From: Synechococcus sp. UW105
GTDB taxonomy: Bacteria > Cyanobacteriota > Cyanobacteriia > PCC-6307 > Cyanobiaceae
DNA length: 64,000 bases
Reading direction: 5' to 3'
Assembly: GCF_900473935.1 (NCBI RefSeq)
Contig: NZ_UCNN01000009.1
Location: forward strand, 1-64,000
How positions within the stretch are numbered: position 1 is the stretch's first letter; the number at the start of each line of letters is the position of its first letter. The notes under the pieces were generated by a model. It was not told the DNA's origin, made no database searches, and saw only the letters and a list, made by a program, of their open reading frames with translations. Positions 47,955 to 57,467 of this stretch are shown here, piece after piece. The translations under genes and the position numbers were made by a program.

Positions 47955-48976
47955 TGCGTGCATGCAAAGCCTTGATCAGGCACTGTCGTTTCTATCCAAT
48001 CGACAGTGTGTTGAGCCTTGGGGTGATCGCACTGATCATCTGGGTTCTCTGGGCCAGCATCAGCTGGATTGTCCAGGCAGCTGACTGGTCTGTTGTCAGT
48101 AGTCATCTTCCTTTGTTCGCTAGCGGCAGTTACCCGCTTGATCAACGCTGGCGCCCGCTGCTCTGGATATCCCTGCTCGCTGCTCTGACCCTGATCACAT
48201 TGATCGTTCCAATCAAGCGTGGGTCCAATCGCTGGATGGGGATGGTCCTGCCCTGGTGCTGGGTCTTCATGATCCCGCTCGGCCTTGTCCTCATGGCTGG
48301 TGGTCTCGGTCTCACCCCTGTCCCCAGTCGTGCATGGGGGGGCATCAGCCTCACCCTGCTGCTCACCGTCTGCAGCGCAGTGCTCGCTCTCCCTTTCGGA
48401 ATCCTGCTTGCGCTGGGGCGCACCAGTGACCTTCCGGTGCTCCGCCACAGCAGCCGTCTGTATATCGATGTGATGCGCGCAGTCCCTCTGATCGCCGTGC
48501 TCTTCTTCGGGAAACTGCTGATCCCCTTGTTTTTGCCCATGCAACTGGAAATCAATCAGGTGCTCAGAGCGGTTGTCGCATTCGCCCTCTTCGCAGCGGC
48601 TTATGTGGCTGAAGACGTCCGCGGCGGACTACAGGCCATTCCAGAGACGCAGCGTGAAGCTGCTGCGGTGCTTGGCCTCTCGCCCCTCCAGAGCCTTCAG
48701 CTTGTGGTGCTTCCACAGGCTCTGCGCATCGCGATTCCCGCCCTGACCAACCAGGCCATCGGCCTGCTACAGAACACAAGCCTGATGGCCCTGCTCGGAT
48801 TGGTGGAACTGTTGGGCATCGCTCAAAACCTGCTCGCCAACCCGGCGTTCATCGGCCGCCACCTCGAGGTGTATGTATGGCTTGGAGCGCTCTACTGGCT
48901 CTTCTGTACTGCCATGGCCCTGCTGGCACGCAAGATCGAACACAGTGGTCCAACCCTCAACGGCCGCTCCGCCTGA
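47954..48976 (+). CDS. Amino-acid ABC transporter permease 2
   Basis: A 340-residue permease of the AapM/NatH type. An N-terminal extension with several segments (about 17-125) precedes the core: IDVMRAVPLIAVLFFGKLL, the EAA loop AEDVRGGLQAIPETQREAAAVLG and LPQALRIAIPALTNQ. Starts by overlap with the HdeD-like gene and is followed after 15 bases by the ATPase gene. Confidence 0.92.
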   Translation: MRACKALIRHCRFYPIDSVLSLGVIALIIWVLWASISWIVQAADWSVVSSHLPLFASGSYPLDQRWRPLLWISLLAALTLITLIVPIKRGSNRWMGMVLPWCWVFMIPLGLVLMAGGLGLTPVPSRAWGGISLTLLLTVCSAVLALPFGILLALGRTSDLPVLRHSSRLYIDVMRAVPLIAVLFFGKLLIPLFLPMQLEINQVLRAVVAFALFAAAYVAEDVRGGLQAIPETQREAAAVLGLSPLQSLQLVVLPQALRIAIPALTNQAIGLLQNTSLMALLGLVELLGIAQNLLANPAFIGRHLEVYVWLGALYWLFCTAMALLARKIEHSGPTLNGRSA

Positions 48977-48991
48977 TCCCTGCCTGCGCTG

Positions 48992-49744
48992 ATGACGCAT
49001 TCCATGACCACTGCTATCAAGGCTGACCACATCTGCAAGACCTATGGCGCTGAGCATCGCGCCCTCGACGATGTCTGCGTTGACGTCATCAGTGGCGAAG
49101 TTCTGGTGGTGATGGGTCCATCCGGGTCAGGCAAGAGCACATTGATCCGCACCTTCAACGGTCTTGAAGAGATCGATTCAGGTGAGCTGGATGTGCTCGG
49201 CATCAAACTCGACAATGAGGCAGACCCTCGCCATGTTCAGCGCATCCGCAGGCGAGTGGGGATGGTTTTTCAGCAGTTCAATTTGTTTCCCCACCTCTCC
49301 ATTCTCGAGAACATCACGCTCGCACCAATGCGTGTTCAGAAGCAGACAAGGGTTCAGGCCGAAGCAAAAGCGCGCAGCCTTCTAGAGCAGATGGGCATCT
49401 CAGAACAGGCAGACAAATATCCTGCACAACTCAGCGGAGGACAACAGCAGAGGGTCGCCATTGCCAGGGCTTTAGCGCTCAATCCTGAGATCATGTTGTT
49501 TGACGAACCGACCAGCGCACTCGATCCCGAACGGGTAAAAGAAGTATTAGATGCGATGCGAACGCTCGCGAACCAAGGGATGACAATGGTTGTCGTCACC
49601 CATGAACTCGGATTTGCCAGGGAGGTTGCAGATCGGGTTCTGTTTATGGATAGTGGGCGCGTGATCGAAAGCGCAGACGCCAAAACCTTCTTTAATCAGG
49701 CACAACAAGAGCGCACCAGAAAATTCCTCAACCAGATCAACTGA
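48992..49744 (+). CDS. Amino-acid ABC transporter ATPase
   Basis: The cytoplasmic ATPase of the same importer, GlnQ/AapP type, 250 residues. Walker A GPSGSGKST, Q-loop MVFQQFNLFPHLSILEN, signature LSGGQQQRVAIARAL, Walker B IMLFDEPTSALDPE and H-loop VVTHELGFARE. ATG 48992 or 49004 (MTTAIKAD) can serve as start. Completes a full importer operon of binding protein, two permeases and ATPase. Confidence 0.95.
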   Translation: MTHSMTTAIKADHICKTYGAEHRALDDVCVDVISGEVLVVMGPSGSGKSTLIRTFNGLEEIDSGELDVLGIKLDNEADPRHVQRIRRRVGMVFQQFNLFPHLSILENITLAPMRVQKQTRVQAEAKARSLLEQMGISEQADKYPAQLSGGQQQRVAIARALALNPEIMLFDEPTSALDPERVKEVLDAMRTLANQGMTMVVVTHELGFAREVADRVLFMDSGRVIESADAKTFFNQAQQERTRKFLNQIN

Positions 49745-49761
49745 TCAAATAATCCAATCAA

Positions 49762-49802
49762 ATAAAAAGCCTGACAGCTGATGAACTATCAACTATCAGG
49801 CA
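49762..49802 (-). terminator. Terminator of the cyAbrB gene
   Basis: GCCTGA (49769-49774) and TCAGGC (49796-49801) pair, with an imperfect inner stem. On the minus strand the stem is followed by five T. It lies between the converging ABC operon and the cyAbrB gene and may also slow the operon's transcripts. Confidence 0.7.
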
Positions 49803-49823
49803 ACGCTCAAGGCGACGATTTAA

Positions 49824-50189
49824 TCACTCTTCAACGTCACTAGACCCTTCAGGGATTAAACGAATCACCTTTCGACCAAGCTTAATCTCGAAGTTATCAC
49901 CTGGATTGAGGTCGAGCATGGCGGTATAAGCCTTGCCGATCAGAAGATTGCCATTGCCCTGCACCTTGGCGATGTAAGAGAGCTTGCGACCGCCTTTTCC
50001 GATACCCGCACTGCCGGCACCTAAATCGATTCCTTTCGCATTGAGAAGGGCATCATAGAAGGCCGTGAAATTGACACGGTCTGATCCATCCTTTTTCTGG
50101 GAGACGTAACCGCATGCTGTGGCCAGGTCTGTCTTGGAGGCATCTCCCATCTTCTTCACTTTCGCCAGGAGCTCTACGCCAGTCAGCAT
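49824..50189 (-). CDS. cyAbrB-family transcriptional regulator
   Basis: A cyanobacterial AbrB-like DNA-binding regulator. From ATG 50189 (MLTGVELLAKVKKMGDASKTDLATACGYV) it has 121 residues. The N-terminal block TDLATACGYVSQKKDG, the middle VNFTAFYDALLNAKGIDLG and the C-terminal AbrB-like fold LSYIAKVQGNGNLLIGKAYTAMLDLNPGD fit the family. Relatives control nitrogen and carbon metabolism genes and the hydrogenase in other cyanobacteria. The frame extends to 50255 with unlike residues. It converges with the amino-acid transporter operon, a link that may be coincidental. Confidence 0.92.
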   Translation of the reverse strand: MLTGVELLAKVKKMGDASKTDLATACGYVSQKKDGSDRVNFTAFYDALLNAKGIDLGAGSAGIGKGGRKLSYIAKVQGNGNLLIGKAYTAMLDLNPGDNFEIKLGRKVIRLIPEGSSDVEE

Positions 50190-50352
50190 TGAAAAATAAG
50201 CAACCCGATTGTTATAGCGCTCAATAATCGGCCAGCAAGGGTATGTTTTCACCAACCCAAATGAGATTCAAACCCATCCAATCAGGATGCCAAACGTTGG
50301 GCCAGATATCGCTTCGCCAACGCTTCGAATTGGCTCCAACTGGAGCCAGAAC

Positions 50353-50520
50353 TCAGCACTCCAAGCTTCGCAGTTGGCGAAGCGCCTGCTCAGCCGCCAC
50401 CAGCTCCCGCTCGGTCTGCATCCACGCTTCATTGCCGAAAGGCAGAGACTCAACCTGATCAGACAAGGTGAGCCGCAACTGATCCAGACGTCGCATCAAC
50501 GAAGCCCGCAAGTGGATCAC
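50353..50520 (-). CDS. Possible small coiled-coil protein
   Basis: From GTG 50520, preceded by GAGG-like sequence, 55 residues of helical, charged sequence (MRRLDQLRLTLSDQVESLP; TERELVAAEQALRQLRSLE). It resembles short hypothetical coiled coils in picocyanobacteria. Another start is ATG 50496. No family assigned. Confidence 0.4.
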   Translation of the reverse strand: MIHLRASLMRRLDQLRLTLSDQVESLPFGNEAWMQTERELVAAEQALRQLRSLEC

Positions 50521-50690
50521 CCTCAGCGGGATGGAACAGGAAGGAGCTGAAGCGAAAGCCACGACCGAAGCTCATCAATGGACAGTAGCGACTTTGGCAC
50601 AGGGGGCAACAGGTTTTTGTTTAGGTTTCCAATGCTTAACGGAATCCTCTCATCCTCAGACTCTTCGCAGAACTGATTCCCTGCCTGGGC

Positions 50691-51644
50691 TTGGGGTTCT
50701 GGATCGGCAGGCTCAGACCGGGCTGGACCCAACCGCTCGCCATTCCTCTCGTGCGTTTCGGCGTGCCAGTGAGCGTGATGGGCTTACTGCTCAAGGGCGG
50801 ACTGAATTGGAGCCTGGCCGCCATCGCGCTCACTGCCGCCCTGGCCATCAGCACCTGGATGTTGGTCCTGCAAGGACTTCCCCCGGCCTGGCGACCGGTG
50901 AGCAGCCCTGCGCTTCAGATCGGCTGCGCCCTGGGGAACACCGCCTATTTCGGTATTCCCGTTGCCCTAGCCCTACTCCCCAGCGAAGCCCTTCCGATCA
51001 GCATTGGCTATGACCTCGGGGCGACGCTGTTGGCTTGGAGCCTCGGGCCTTTCTGGCTGCGGCGCAAGGCTCCAGCTGGCAGCTCCGCGCCAAGCAGTGC
51101 AGACGATCTGTCAACGGGACGCCAAGGCACCGTCAGCGAACTGCTCCGTCAGATCAGCGCCAGTCCGGCCAGTCGCGGTCTGGTCGGCGCCCTACTCGTA
51201 CAGAGCACTCCATGGGGCGAGGCAATCGCCTCAGCCCTGTGGCTGCCTTCCCGGATTGTGATTGTGCTTGCCCTAGTGGTGGTGGGGATGCGCCTGGGAG
51301 CCATTCCTGACGATGGGAACACGTCCGCCTCTGACCTCGACAAGCGTTCGGAGCTTGATCAACAGCGAGGCGGGGAACTCCGAGCCGCCCTGATTTGCAA
51401 GCTGCTGCTCTTTCCATCCTGGGTCTGGCTGCTGTGCAGTCTGCTACCCCTCTCCATACTCAGCCGTCAGGCCTTGGTTCTGCAGGGCGCGGCCCCCGCC
51501 GCCATCTCCGTGCTGCTGATGGCTGAACATGCCGGCACAGATGCTGATCGGGCCGCGCGTTTGATTTTGAAAAGCACCCTGCTGGCCCTGATCAGCGTCC
51601 CGCTTTGGTGGTATTTGCTGTTGCAACCGAGCGGAACACTCTGA
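50691..51644 (+). CDS. AEC-family transporter, N-terminus disrupted
   Basis: An auxin-efflux-carrier family permease, 317 residues from TTG 50691, with about nine hydrophobic segments and the family-like FGVPVSVMGLLLKGG and GCALGNTAYFGIPVALALL. Substrate unknown. The usual first helix is missing from this start but is encoded in frame upstream (LRLFAELIPCLGLGFWIGR, 50658-50714). That frame begins after a stop at 50637-50639 without an ATG, GTG or TTG. An ATG at 50632 opens MLNGIL in another frame, so a one-base shift at about 50644-50656 would restore a normal protein. Confidence 0.8.
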   Translation: MGFWIGRLRPGWTQPLAIPLVRFGVPVSVMGLLLKGGLNWSLAAIALTAALAISTWMLVLQGLPPAWRPVSSPALQIGCALGNTAYFGIPVALALLPSEALPISIGYDLGATLLAWSLGPFWLRRKAPAGSSAPSSADDLSTGRQGTVSELLRQISASPASRGLVGALLVQSTPWGEAIASALWLPSRIVIVLALVVVGMRLGAIPDDGNTSASDLDKRSELDQQRGGELRAALICKLLLFPSWVWLLCSLLPLSILSRQALVLQGAAPAAISVLLMAEHAGTDADRAARLILKSTLLALISVPLWWYLLLQPSGTL

Positions 51645-52215
51645 ATGTGAGGTTGAGACGAGCGCACGCCACGCGCTTTCGCACTGGAAGAGCGTGCAGC
51701 CAGTCCCTTTGGCAGGGAGGGGTCATCACCAGCAGATCGCCATCCGCCAGCTCAAGAGAATGGCTGGCAGAACCATCGCGGCGGCGCAGCTGAAAACTGC
51801 GAGTGGCTCCGAGCGACAGAGAGGCGATCGATTGGCTGGGATCGATCTCCGGCTCGTCATCGGCATGCCAGCCCATGCGGTCGTGACCATCGCGGTAGTA
51901 GTTCAAGAGACAGCCGTTGAAACGTGTTGCGCAGCGGGCATTCACCTGCTGCAACAAGGGCAGGAACCAATCCGGCCACCCCTGGCCGCGGTGAACGACA
52001 CCGCTATAGCGATATGACACACCACACTCAGCCAAAAAAGCCGCCAATCGAGGTGTGGGATAGCGGCGGCCATACACGAGAACCTGCGGCTGTCCCCAAG
52101 CAAGCTGTTGGATAAGCGTTCCCTGCCAGAGGCGGGCTTCCGAGGCCTGCAGCCAACCGCTGTACAACCTCCAAGGCACGCCTGACATCGAACGAAATGA
52201 GACAACTGGCACCAT
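51592..52215 (-). CDS. AlkB-like 2OG/Fe(II) dioxygenase
   Basis: An oxidative demethylase-type enzyme that would repair alkylated bases in DNA or RNA. From ATG 52215 it has 207 residues. The Fe(II) ligands are visible as His117 and Asp119 (MGWHADDE) and His174 (DWLHALP); the 2OG-binding arginines lie in RLNLTFR (about 186-192). The NYYRDGHDRMGWHADDE block is typical. The longer frame to 52449 would run through the divergent kinase gene and is rejected. It overlaps the AEC gene end by 53 bases, tail to tail. Confidence 0.9.
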   Translation of the reverse strand: MVPVVSFRSMSGVPWRLYSGWLQASEARLWQGTLIQQLAWGQPQVLVYGRRYPTPRLAAFLAECGVSYRYSGVVHRGQGWPDWFLPLLQQVNARCATRFNGCLLNYYRDGHDRMGWHADDEPEIDPSQSIASLSLGATRSFQLRRRDGSASHSLELADGDLLVMTPPCQRDWLHALPVRKRVACARLNLTFRVFRSVATANTTKAGR

Positions 52216-52239
52216 GCTGAAGGCTGTTGGGATCGAGTC

Positions 52240-53853
52240 GTGGTGAGCGCCAGAGAGGCACAACCGACGCTGATCCTTTCGCTTCTGCGTCCTGAGGCCT
52301 ACCCCCACCCGGTGGGGGCGATTGAGCTGATCGAAACCCATATCTCTTGGGTGCTTCTCACTGGGCGCTTCGCTTACAAGATCAAGAAGCCGATCAACCT
52401 GGGATTCGTGCAGGCGGCCAGCCTGAGCCAACGCCAGCACTACTGCCAAGAAGAACTCCGCCTGAACAGGCGCTTAGCACCCAAGCTTTATCTCGGGGTG
52501 GTGCCTGTAGTGGGCCCAGAAGAGGAGGCACGCATCCTCTCGGATGACATCGCGACCGAATCCGGTCAAAGCGGAACCGTGATTGAGACAGCGGTCAAGA
52601 TGCGCCAATTCCAGCCGCAAAAGCTGCTGGGCAAGCTCCTTACGAAGGGAGCGATTGAAACCAAGCAACTCACAGCACTGGCCTGGGATCTAGGGCATTT
52701 TCATCAGAGCGCGATTCCCGCCGCCAGCGACAGCCGCCTCGGGAGCCCAGACCAAGTGTGCGAGCCGGTATTCACCAACCTGGATGTGCTCAAGCGCCTT
52801 GCCTGCAAGGCTGATCAGCAGCAGCTGCTCAGCCGGCATTGCCACTGGGTTGAGCAGCAACGGCAACAGCTCAGGCAACGCTTTGCCGCGCGGCAGAGGC
52901 ATGGCGCCATCCGTGAATGCCATGGCGACCTGCACTGCAGCAACATTCACCTCACCTCCCAAGGGCATCTGGAGGTGTTTGACTCGATCGATTTCAACCC
53001 TTCACTGCGCTGGATCGATCCGATCAGCGAAATGGCGTTTCTGGTGATGGATCTGCAGACGCTTGGCCACCAAGAACAGGCGATCGATCTTCTCAATGCC
53101 TGGCTGGAATGCACCGGGGCCTACGACGGGATGGATCTCTGGCCCTGGTATCACGCCTATCGGGCCATGGTGAGGGCCAAAGTGAGCGCAATCCAGGCCG
53201 AACAGTGCATCGACCCTCAACGGAAGCAAGGCTTACTCCAAGATCTGGATCGCTACCTCAACACTGCTTGCACCAATGAGAGGCAAGCGCGGGGAGGCCT
53301 CGTGCTGATGCATGGTCTCAGCGGCAGTGGCAAATCAACAGTCAGCAAACAACTCTGCAGCAGTCTCGGTGCCGTGCGCATTCGCTCCGATCGGGAACGA
53401 GCCCGGGCCTTCACCTCCACCGCAAGGCATCCAGCGAGGTATTCAGGGAATCGCTATCGCCAGGAAGTGAACTCCTGGCTGTTTGAGACACAACTGCCTC
53501 AACTGGCGGAGCACTGCCTGATGAGCGGCTTCCACGTGATCATTGATGCAACGTTCCTGCGTCGCCACGAACGAGACACCATGGCCGCTGTGGCCCAACG
53601 GTTGGATCGCCCCCAAGCGATCGTTGACTGCCATTGCGCAGAGATCACGGCACAGACTCGGATCAAGCAGCGCCAGGAACGAGGAAACGACCCCTCTGAA
53701 GCCGACAGTGCTGTCAGAGAACGCCAGAAGCGATGGCTGGAGCCCTTAGATACAGACGAGCAAAAACGCACCGTTTTTGCTGATGAGACAACCTCATTCG
53801 CAGCGATTAACACCGCCTTGGCAAAGCTGCTCCAAACCGAGAACGATGCGTAA
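52240..53853 (+). CDS. Bifunctional APH-like and AAA P-loop kinase
   Basis: A 537-residue fusion. The N-terminal two thirds is an aminoglycoside-phosphotransferase-like fold with catalytic ECHGDLHCSNIHL (His228-Gly-Asp) and VFDSIDFNPSLRWIDP. The C-terminal part is a nucleotide kinase-like ATPase with P-loop HGLSGSGKST (358-367), IRSDRERAR and HVIIDATFLRRHERD. This architecture is known in many bacteria without an assigned substrate. The start is GTG 52240, 24 bases from the divergent AlkB start, so both promoters must lie within the opposite coding sequence. Confidence 0.88.
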   Translation: MVSAREAQPTLILSLLRPEAYPHPVGAIELIETHISWVLLTGRFAYKIKKPINLGFVQAASLSQRQHYCQEELRLNRRLAPKLYLGVVPVVGPEEEARILSDDIATESGQSGTVIETAVKMRQFQPQKLLGKLLTKGAIETKQLTALAWDLGHFHQSAIPAASDSRLGSPDQVCEPVFTNLDVLKRLACKADQQQLLSRHCHWVEQQRQQLRQRFAARQRHGAIRECHGDLHCSNIHLTSQGHLEVFDSIDFNPSLRWIDPISEMAFLVMDLQTLGHQEQAIDLLNAWLECTGAYDGMDLWPWYHAYRAMVRAKVSAIQAEQCIDPQRKQGLLQDLDRYLNTACTNERQARGGLVLMHGLSGSGKSTVSKQLCSSLGAVRIRSDRERARAFTSTARHPARYSGNRYRQEVNSWLFETQLPQLAEHCLMSGFHVIIDATFLRRHERDTMAAVAQRLDRPQAIVDCHCAEITAQTRIKQRQERGNDPSEADSAVRERQKRWLEPLDTDEQKRTVFADETTSFAAINTALAKLLQTENDA

Positions 53854-53906
53854 CAAGCCATAACGCCGTATCGATCGCGTCTGGTTTCTGCCCATAGATT
53901 CATTGC

Positions 53907-54200
53907 ATGGGAGCTCGGATCACTGAACAGCAGTTTCTTGAACGCGCTAAGCAGCGCTTCGGGGATCGCTTTGATTACTCCGAAATTCATTACCGCAGCT
54001 ACAAGAGCCCGATCAAAATTCGCTGCCGCAAGCATCCAGTGCAGTTGATCTGCATTACTCCTGAGAAACATCTCCAGACAACCGGGGGCTGCCGGCACTG
54101 TTTGCGGGAGAAACGGGTTGAATTCCTTGAGCGTGAGCTCAACCGCAGCAGCCTGGCAAAACACCCGACAAGCAAAGACAGAACTGCTACCAAGGCATGA
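53907..54200 (+). CDS. Stand-alone DUF723-type zinc-finger-like protein
   Basis: A 97-residue protein. TEQQFLERAKQRFGDRFDYSEIHY, then SPIKIRCRKHPVQLICITPEKHL, then GGCRHCLREKR, match the domain I recall from intron endonucleases and phage proteins (F..RA...HGDKYDYS..Y, I.C..H, GC..C). One Cys-His pair plus CRHC could bind zinc and contact DNA. Here it stands alone with a basic tail. Start ATG 53907. It overlaps no neighbour and lies just before a small secreted protein. Confidence 0.65.
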   Translation: MGARITEQQFLERAKQRFGDRFDYSEIHYRSYKSPIKIRCRKHPVQLICITPEKHLQTTGGCRHCLREKRVEFLERELNRSSLAKHPTSKDRTATKA

Positions 54201-54231
54201 GGACCGTCTGACTGCATTCGCAGTCTCTGCC

Positions 54232-54471
54232 ATGCCAAATTCCAGCCTGGTGAACGCTTTAGGGCTTTTCATTCCCCTGCTTTGTTCTGCAATCACACCA
54301 CTGCCTTTGATGGCAGGAAGTGTGACAGCAGAGTCAATCTGGGATGAAAACAACGCCTTGGAGCGTGCTCAGGAGCAGGTGCCCAAAGGTCGGACGATCA
54401 CCGGACAGCACTGCAAAGAGTTTCAGGTGCGAGAAAGCTACCGCTACCGCTGCACTGTCACCTTCAACTGA
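54232..54471 (+). CDS. Small exported protein with Cys pair
   Basis: From ATG 54232 it has 79 residues: a signal peptide (MPNSSLVNALGLFIPLLCSA to near MAGSVTAES), then WDENNALERAQEQVPKGRTITGQHCKEFQVRESYRYRCTVTFN. The two Cys near the end may form a disulfide. It looks like a conserved marine picocyanobacterial exported protein. The longer frame to 54118 overlaps the upstream gene and is unlikely. Confidence 0.65.
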   Translation: MPNSSLVNALGLFIPLLCSAITPLPLMAGSVTAESIWDENNALERAQEQVPKGRTITGQHCKEFQVRESYRYRCTVTFN

Positions 54472-54500
54472 ACCCGAACCAGTGCAACAGAGCACGTCGC

Positions 54501-55394
54501 CTAGGTATTCAGGCTGACCCTTTGATAACAGAACCATACCCATTGCTGGAACAGCAGATTGCGGTGTGATCTCCAGAGCGTCTGCGCCTGGTCAGAGTCA
54601 AAGTTCTCAGGTGGTGGCACATCGCCACGAGCCTTATCACGCTCCATCTCGGCCTGAATCCGACCAGCGTTGTACTCCGGATGCCCCAAGTGCATCAACT
54701 GGCGCTGGTCAGTGGTTTCAAAAATGGTGTATCCCACCTGCTCACCATGGGCAAGAAGGCGCAATCGGCCCTGACGCTGCGCTGCTTCCATAGCCGCATC
54801 CGGCAAGCCAGCATGACGACTCTGGGGGCAGAGGAACACGTCATCCTGTGTGCCCATCAAGGCATGGCCAGGAACAAGACTGCGCATCGGATAAACACCG
54901 AACAACTTCTGCTCAAACGGAATCTTGTCAACTCCAGCGAGATAGGCCAGCGCGAATCCCGCCCAGCAGAGGCCAAGGGTGCTTGCGCAGTTGCGGCGAG
55001 CATCCTCAATCAACTCAACCAGCTCAGGCCAGTAGTTGACCTGCTCAAAAGGGAGATGCTCCACTGGCGCACCGGTAATGATCAGGCCATCAAGCGGTGC
55101 ATGAGCGGTGGCCTCCTCCCAGCTCACATAGAGCTGATCCAGGTGACGTGTGTCCCAAGTCTTGTACGAGTGACTCCGCAGCCGAATCCAGATCGGCTCA
55201 ATTTGCAGGGGTGAGAGGCCAAGAGGATGCAGCAAGTTGAACTCGTACTGCTTTCCCAAAGGCATGATGTTGAGAATGCCGATCCGCAGCGGGCGGATGT
55301 CCTGGCGTTCAGCCAAAACAGGCTCAATCCAGGAGATCCGGTTTCGTTCAACCGCGGCGATTTTGTGATAACTACGCGGAAGAATTAGAGCCAT
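54501..55394 (-). CDS. metA: Homoserine O-acyltransferase (MetA), predicted acetyl type
   Basis: It acylates homoserine at the start of methionine synthesis. The 297 residues have the catalytic Cys143 (TLGLCWAG), His238 and Glu240 (LMHLGHPEY), typical of the MetA family. Residues 108-112 read GAPVE. In characterised MetA enzymes Glu at this place goes with acetyl-CoA (Bacillus type), whereas Gly goes with succinyl-CoA (E. coli type). The protein is therefore predicted to make O-acetylhomoserine, which fits the adjacent metY (12 bases upstream, same strand). ATG start at 55394. Confidence 0.93.
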   Translation of the reverse strand: MALILPRSYHKIAAVERNRISWIEPVLAERQDIRPLRIGILNIMPLGKQYEFNLLHPLGLSPLQIEPIWIRLRSHSYKTWDTRHLDQLYVSWEEATAHAPLDGLIITGAPVEHLPFEQVNYWPELVELIEDARRNCASTLGLCWAGFALAYLAGVDKIPFEQKLFGVYPMRSLVPGHALMGTQDDVFLCPQSRHAGLPDAAMEAAQRQGRLRLLAHGEQVGYTIFETTDQRQLMHLGHPEYNAGRIQAEMERDKARGDVPPPENFDSDQAQTLWRSHRNLLFQQWVWFCYQRVSLNT

Positions 55395-55406
55395 GACTGC
55401 AATGAA

Positions 55407-56741
<1,335 letters not shown>

Positions 56742-56762
56742 TCAGGCGAGCGTGATCCTGTT

Positions 56763-57467
56763 CTAGCTGTCGGCATCAACAGCACCACTCCAGTCGTCAG
56801 CTGGCTCTGGCTTGTCGGACTCAGCCAGGGACGGCAAGGTCTGACGCACGAGGGGAACGAAGCGGCTGCGAACCTGCTGCCGGAAGGACACCGCCGTTGG
56901 GCCATCCAGGACTGGATAGGGCTGGGCACCGTCTTGATCCAACAAGTGGCGCCAACGACTGGTTTCCGTTGCCTTGAGGGTGTCCAGCGCTGCTTTGAAG
57001 TCGTACTGCTGCATCGAACCACCATCGGCAGCGAGGCTGACTGCATCAGCGGCCATCTCGGCGCGCACAGCATCGAACCCCTTGGCCTTCAGGGTGTCGG
57101 GGAGACCAAGCACAGGTTGGTAATAGTCCAGCAGGCGTAGCTCCTCCTCAAGCAGCATCGCCCATGCTCCGCGGGAACCGTCGGATAGTCCGAATCCCTG
57201 CTCCGCCGCGGTCATCGCATCAAGGTGGAACCGCAACCAGAGGTAGTAGGACTTCTCCCGAATGTTCTTCTTGGCTGCCGCCTTACCGGTCACAATCGCC
57301 GGCAGAGCAGCCTCGGCCTTGCGCAGAAAGAGTCGGTCCTCCCGCTCGAGGTTCATGGCACCCCAGCGCTGGCGATAATCCCAGAGTTCGGCATAACGAG
57401 CCACGTCATCAGCAGACCAGCCGAGGGCCTGAAGTTCATCGGCGCGATGGGTCAGTTCCTTCGCCAC
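56763..57467 (-). CDS. Conserved hypothetical protein, 234 residues
   Basis: A soluble helical protein without membrane segments. Notable blocks are TLKAKGFDAVRAEMAADAVS, LWDYRQRWGAMNLEREDRLF and EKSYYLWLRFHLDAMTAAEQG. Residues after 215 are acidic. The start is GTG 57467, touching the stop of the transglycosylase gene. I recall similar hypotheticals only in picocyanobacteria; function unknown. Confidence 0.7.
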   Translation of the reverse strand: MAKELTHRADELQALGWSADDVARYAELWDYRQRWGAMNLEREDRLFLRKAEAALPAIVTGKAAAKKNIREKSYYLWLRFHLDAMTAAEQGFGLSDGSRGAWAMLLEEELRLLDYYQPVLGLPDTLKAKGFDAVRAEMAADAVSLAADGGSMQQYDFKAALDTLKATETSRWRHLLDQDGAQPYPVLDGPTAVSFRQQVRSRFVPLVRQTLPSLAESDKPEPADDWSGAVDADS

